20,557 bases of DNA, from contig CAYMPR010000017.1 of NCBI GenBank assembly GCA_964392385.1, positions 1 to 20,557 of the forward strand, read 5' to 3'. Of this stretch, positions 12,001 through 18,000 are shown piece by piece. Both the position numbers and the translations under genes were made by a program. The notes beneath the pieces were generated by a model. It did no database searches. It was given only the letters and a program-made list of their open reading frames with translations, and was not told the origin of the DNA. Each line of letters begins with the position of its first letter. The stretch's first letter is position 1. This DNA is from MWEH01 sp964392385 (lineage in GTDB: Bacteria > Bacillota > Clostridia > Christensenellales > DTU072).

Positions 12001-15000
12001 CCGTTGTTACTTCCGTAAATAATTCAAACTACACTCTGTCCGGAGTTTCTGCAAATGACCTATACAGAGATTGGACTATAACGAAGGCAGACATAACAAA
12101 TCTTACCCTCTCGAATGTGAATGTAACATATGATGGGAATAGCCATTCTATCACTGTTCCTTATTCGACAACACAATATGGAGATGCCATCTCTGTAGAT
12201 TATGAAATTACTCCGTATGGAGGGGTTACTTCCATAGGGAATAGTGCCACAAACGTCCATATTTATTCTGGGGCACCATCATACTATACCGTTACAGCTA
12301 CAGTTGATGCAGGAGCGAATTATAATCCTATTACATCTCTTGATCCGTTATCTGCGAGTTTAACAATAAATCAAAAAGTGCTTGTTTTTGAATGGGGTAA
12401 GTTGGGACTGCTAAATATTGATAATGAAGTAGAATACGATGGAGGATCTCATGGAATAACTTTAGAGGTTACAGGTATTGTTGGCGCTGATGTTGTTGTT
12501 TTCACATATGGAATCGTTGATACTCCCAGCTACGATGAGTTGAGCAGTGGAGTTACTGTAATTGCAAACTCTACCGAATATGATATGACCGCTATAAACG
12601 TTGGATCATATGGCAGAATTGTTACACAGATAAGTAACACTAACTATGCTTTGCCTGTAAATAATGCTGAGTATTTTGAGATAACTCCTATTGTTGTTAC
12701 TGTTGACTGGACCGGAGTGACAACTTCATACACTTATGATGGGTCTGCTAAAACAGTCAGAGCTTCAATTAGCGGAATTCTATTGTCAGATATTGCAGAT
12801 GTTTCCGCTCTTTATGATGAAACGGGTATACCAGTTGATGGTACAGGTGGTGTAGGACGAATTAAGAGGAGCACTTCAACGAACGCAGATGAATATATTT
12901 CGATTTTAATTGAACTTACTGGCACTAAGGCAGATAATTATATGTTGCCAGGAAGTGGGTTAACAAAAGAGTGGGATATCAATCCATTATCAGTATCTGT
13001 AAGTTGGACAGGTAGTACTACTTATGTATACAACAAATCTTCAAGACAGGTTACTGCAACAATTTCTAACAAAGTTGGCTCAGATAACATTACATTGACA
13101 TATATTTCAACGGGGACAGTTATAGACGATGAATTGAACGAAAGAACTTATTCGAATTCTGGAATAAATGTAAATCTGTATCGTGCAGAAATTTCTGATC
13201 TTGGAAACAGCAACTATACCTTAATAGGGGGGGATGGAGTATTTTTCGATTGGGAAATTACCAAAGCAAGCATATCCAATATTTCCTTAAAGGATGTTAC
13301 AGTTACATACGATGCCCTAGTCCACCCAATTACACTAAGTGTTAGTGGCTATTCCGATAGAAGTGTGTCTGAAAGCTCTTACGCAACAACAACTCAATTT
13401 GGCGATGCTATTACTATTTCATACATGATTACTCCTTATGGGGGTAGTAGCTCTTCGGGGAACAGTGCCACAGACGTACATATGTACTCTGGGTCTTCCT
13501 CCTATTACGTTGTAAATGCCTCCATCCCAGCAAGCACAAATTATAATTCGCTTTCAGTTGATGCCAGTCTAACAATTTCTCAAAGGACTATTCAAACTGT
13601 CTCCGTTGATGGCGATAAAAATGAGACATATAAAGGGACGGAGTATAGTATTGATGCTACAAAGAGCGATTATACTGATTTAGGGGCTGGAGTAGGACAT
13701 ACCATCACATTATCTCAAACAATTAATGGAATACCTGGTAATAGTGCCTTAAACGCAGGTGTGTATACTGTAGTCACGACTGCAAACGTTATGAATGGTT
13801 TGGACATAAACACAAACTATGCGACACTCACGGTAAGTTCAGTATTAACTATTAACAAGGCTGTTGCGGTAAATGCTACAGATGGATCTTCAATATCATA
13901 TAATTCCGCACAAGTAACATACAATGGTTATCTACGCTTTTTGAATGCAAACAATTCTTCGGCTGGAGATGAAACTTCAGTCTCCTCTTCAGCACTTAAT
14001 TTGTTAACAATTAAGCCACAGGGATTAGCTCTCACTCCCGAATTCCAAGGGGATGAGATTACCTTGTCATATATGTATGGCTTGGTATTTGGGGTTTATG
14101 AAAACATCTATAACGGAGTGAAGGATTCAGACACTTATTATCTTGAACTAACAATTGAGGACCAAAATTATATTACACAGACTTTTAACGCTACTTTGAC
14201 AATAGACAAAAAAGATTTATCTGACTTAGATGTCAATTTGTACTTAGTTGGATATACTGCAACTTACAATGCACAATTTAGGAGTCTTGGTGTGAACACA
14301 ATTAATGAGACCAAGTATTCGGCTGACACTTCAGTTGCGCTTCTTGCTTTTGATACAGGAACTGTCGCATATGTTTACACTCAAGACCCTCTTGGTTTTG
14401 CTTATGGCGGGACTTGGGATACATTCACTAACAGTATTATAAAAAATGCTGGAACTTATTATATAAAAGCAACAATTACGGGAGGGGCTAATTATATTAG
14501 TACTCAAAAATCTGCGTCTGTAATGGTTAACCCCGCAACAATCACGGGCATTACTCTCGCTGGAGGTGGAACATATGTTTATGATGGGACTAATAAAGTA
14601 GCTTCGGTATCAGGCACAACAACACAATACTCAGAAACTGTAGGAGTATCTTATGAAACCATTCCATCCGATTATGCATCAAGTGGCATTTATAATGGGG
14701 CTAAGAATGCCGGTAGTTATGTGGTCTATGCTTATGTAAATAAATCCTCAGATCCGGGCTATGATGCAAACTACAGCACTCTTAATTTGAATACATCGAT
14801 TGAAATATCCAAAGCAAATATGTGGAATTCATCTGATGTGGGGGGAGCATTCTACTATAATAATGCCTCTATGACTTATGATAGTTACACTCATTATGTA
14901 AATGTTATGTTGACCAATGTAAGCGGGTTATCTTTAAACCAAGTGGCTTCTCTGGCGATTGCTCCATCCACCAATCTTTTATACAACTCGGATACTGCGA

Positions 15001-18000
15001 ATGTGATTTACAAATATAACACTTTGAATAACGGAACTTATCCTAATAACTTTAATGGAACTAAGAATGCTGGAACTTATTACCTGCAAGCGACTTTAAA
15101 TAATTCAAATTACAATGATGTGATTTTGACAGCAACATTTGCTATTGATAAATATCAGACATCAGCGAATTGGACGGGTACCGGTTCAACTTATACATAT
15201 AACGGATTTGATCAAAAAACTTCCATTTCAGCCTCATATACTTTGCTACCAAACGACGGGACAACGGAGAGTCTTTCTTTAGAGTACACATATTCCACTG
15301 ATAGCCTTGGACCATTTACTGGTGTAATAGACTTCATGAATGCTGGATACTATGAAGTCACGGCAGTTGGGTGGAATCCTAATTACGATTTATCTAACAC
15401 GATAAAGAGTTTAACGATGTTGAAAGCTTCTATAGTTAGATATCTTGTTGATAATTCGGTTTCTTATAACAAAACTACTAGATACATAAGCGCTGGAATT
15501 AGTGATTCTGTCCCGGATGTGTCCGCATATGATTTAAATAATACTTCCGACATTAGCCTTCTTGGGAGTGATACTTCAACTATATATTACTATAGTCAAG
15601 ACTTAGCAGGCTCGTATGTTATTATTGATGGAGAAGCAGTTGCGTATAACCCCGTCTCTCACGATGGGATGACTAGATATTCTAACTTTACTGGCGCTGT
15701 TAATGCGGGAAGTTATTCTCTTAGAGCAGTTATTAGTGCGGGATACAATTATAATGTTTGGGACGACACTGCAACCTTAACAATAAGCCCTGTGGAAATT
15801 TTGAACATTTCTCTTTCAGGATATACGGGAACTTATGATGGTGGGGAGCACTCTACAACACTAATTAACACAAATGGTGCTGGTATTACACAGTATGGAG
15901 ATGCGATTTCAGTTCTATATACTATGCTTCCTTTGGATGCAGCTCTTTCATATGGTGGCTTAGACCTAGAAAACCGGGCTCTTAGTGCTGGGGAGTATGC
16001 GGTTAACGCCGAAATAACTGTTTCTGGAGGCAACTATATAGACCTTGAATTAGATGCTCAAATTTCTATTGCTAAGGCAACTATGTATAATCTTACCGAT
16101 ACTAGCACAGACTTTTACTTTAATAGTGAAGATGATCCCCTTGATCCTAGATATTATGATGGTTTGACGCATTATATTAATGTGATGATGACAGATGTAA
16201 GTGGTTATAATACGGTTAAAGTAAGCTCTATTTCAATATCCCCAGCTAATAACACTTCACATGTGGGAGATAGTGCTTCAGTAGAATACTATTACTCTTT
16301 AGTATCTGGCGGGCCGTATTTATCTACTTTTAATGGACAGAAGAATGCTGGAACCTATTATTTAGAAGCCACTATTTCCAACTCAAATTATGTTGAACAA
16401 TCGTTTGAGGGGACCTTGATTTTACTCCCCTATGAGGCTACAGTAACTTGGGACGGGGAAGACGGAGAATACACATATTCTGGTTTTGAACAAACAAATA
16501 GTATCAGCGCAACTTATGAACTGGTTGTTGCCGATGGTGGGACGGACATGCCACTGAATGTCGAATTCACCTATTCGATAGATGGTATAATTCCTTATAC
16601 AACTGTAGAAAACTTTAAAAATGCTGGCTATTACCAAGTTTCTGTAAACAGCCCAGATTCGAATTATAGCTTTGCTATGACTATCACTTCTCATGATTTA
16701 GAAATGGATAAAGCTTTGATCTTGAGATATATGCTTGATAATGCGGTTAACTTTGATAACACTTATCACTTTATTAGTGCTGGAACAAGTGCTTCAGTAG
16801 TGGATACATCCTCATACGAAAATGGTACTGAAGTTTTGAATCTGTTAGCAAGTGATACTGCTTCAGTAGTCTATACTTTTACAACTGACCCATCAGGTTT
16901 TGGATATCTTGGAACATGGGATCCTTTCAATGGCGCATATAACGTAGGAACATATTATTTAAAAGGTAATATTGATGCTGGCAATAACTACGAATTATGG
17001 AGTGACACAGCTACTTTGCTGGTAAATATTGCAAATATTAGCAACATTACTCTTTCTGGATTAACCGTTACTTATGATGGACAAGTTCACACACTAGTTA
17101 TTTCAGATGATGAGACACAGCATGGTCTAACTGTCCCAGTAAGATACGCAATGTCCCCTGAAGACCTCGCAAATGGCGGCATACTTAATGGTGCAAAGAG
17201 TGCTGGAAGTTATACTATATACGCTTATGTAAATGAAGAAGGATTGACAGGGTATAATTCGAATTATAACGAGTTGCCTCTCAATGCAACATTATTGGTT
17301 GAAAAAGCTCAAATGTACAATAATACGGATAGCAGTACTAATTTCTACTTCACGAATGAAAGTCTTACTTACGACAGTTATGTATATTATATTAACGTTG
17401 TTTTAACCGCTATTACCGATAGCCTTTCTTCAAATAATATTACTACCCTTCCTGTTTCCCCCGCAAATGCAACGGCATACTCCGGGGACCAGGCCACAAT
17501 ATCGTATATGTATTCTTTAATATCAGGTGGGCCATATAATTCAGTTTTCTCGGGGACTAAAAACTCTGGAACCTACTATCTGGAAGCGACTATGTCTAAT
17601 TCGAACTACATTAGTAATGTTTATACTGCGACTCTATCTATTAGCCCGTTGAGCAGATCTTTAGTCTGGAGTGGAGACCTAGCCACATACACATACAATG
17701 GTTTTGACCAGATAGCTAACATAGGAGCCTATTATCAGCTTGTTAACAACGATATAGTTCTGGGTGATGATCAAAATGAACTAGATCTTTCTTCCTCCTT
17801 GGGTTATAGCACTGTATCGGGCGGACCTTATTCAGGTGTGTCGACTTTCTTAACAGCGGGTTATTATTTGTTTGAAGCAGCTATGGATGACCCTAATTAT
17901 TCTTTTGCTACTGAAACTAAGGAGATTCGGATATTCAAGGCAGATATTGAGCTGTATTTTCTTAGCAACAATGTTACCTATAATACCCAAACCCATTATA

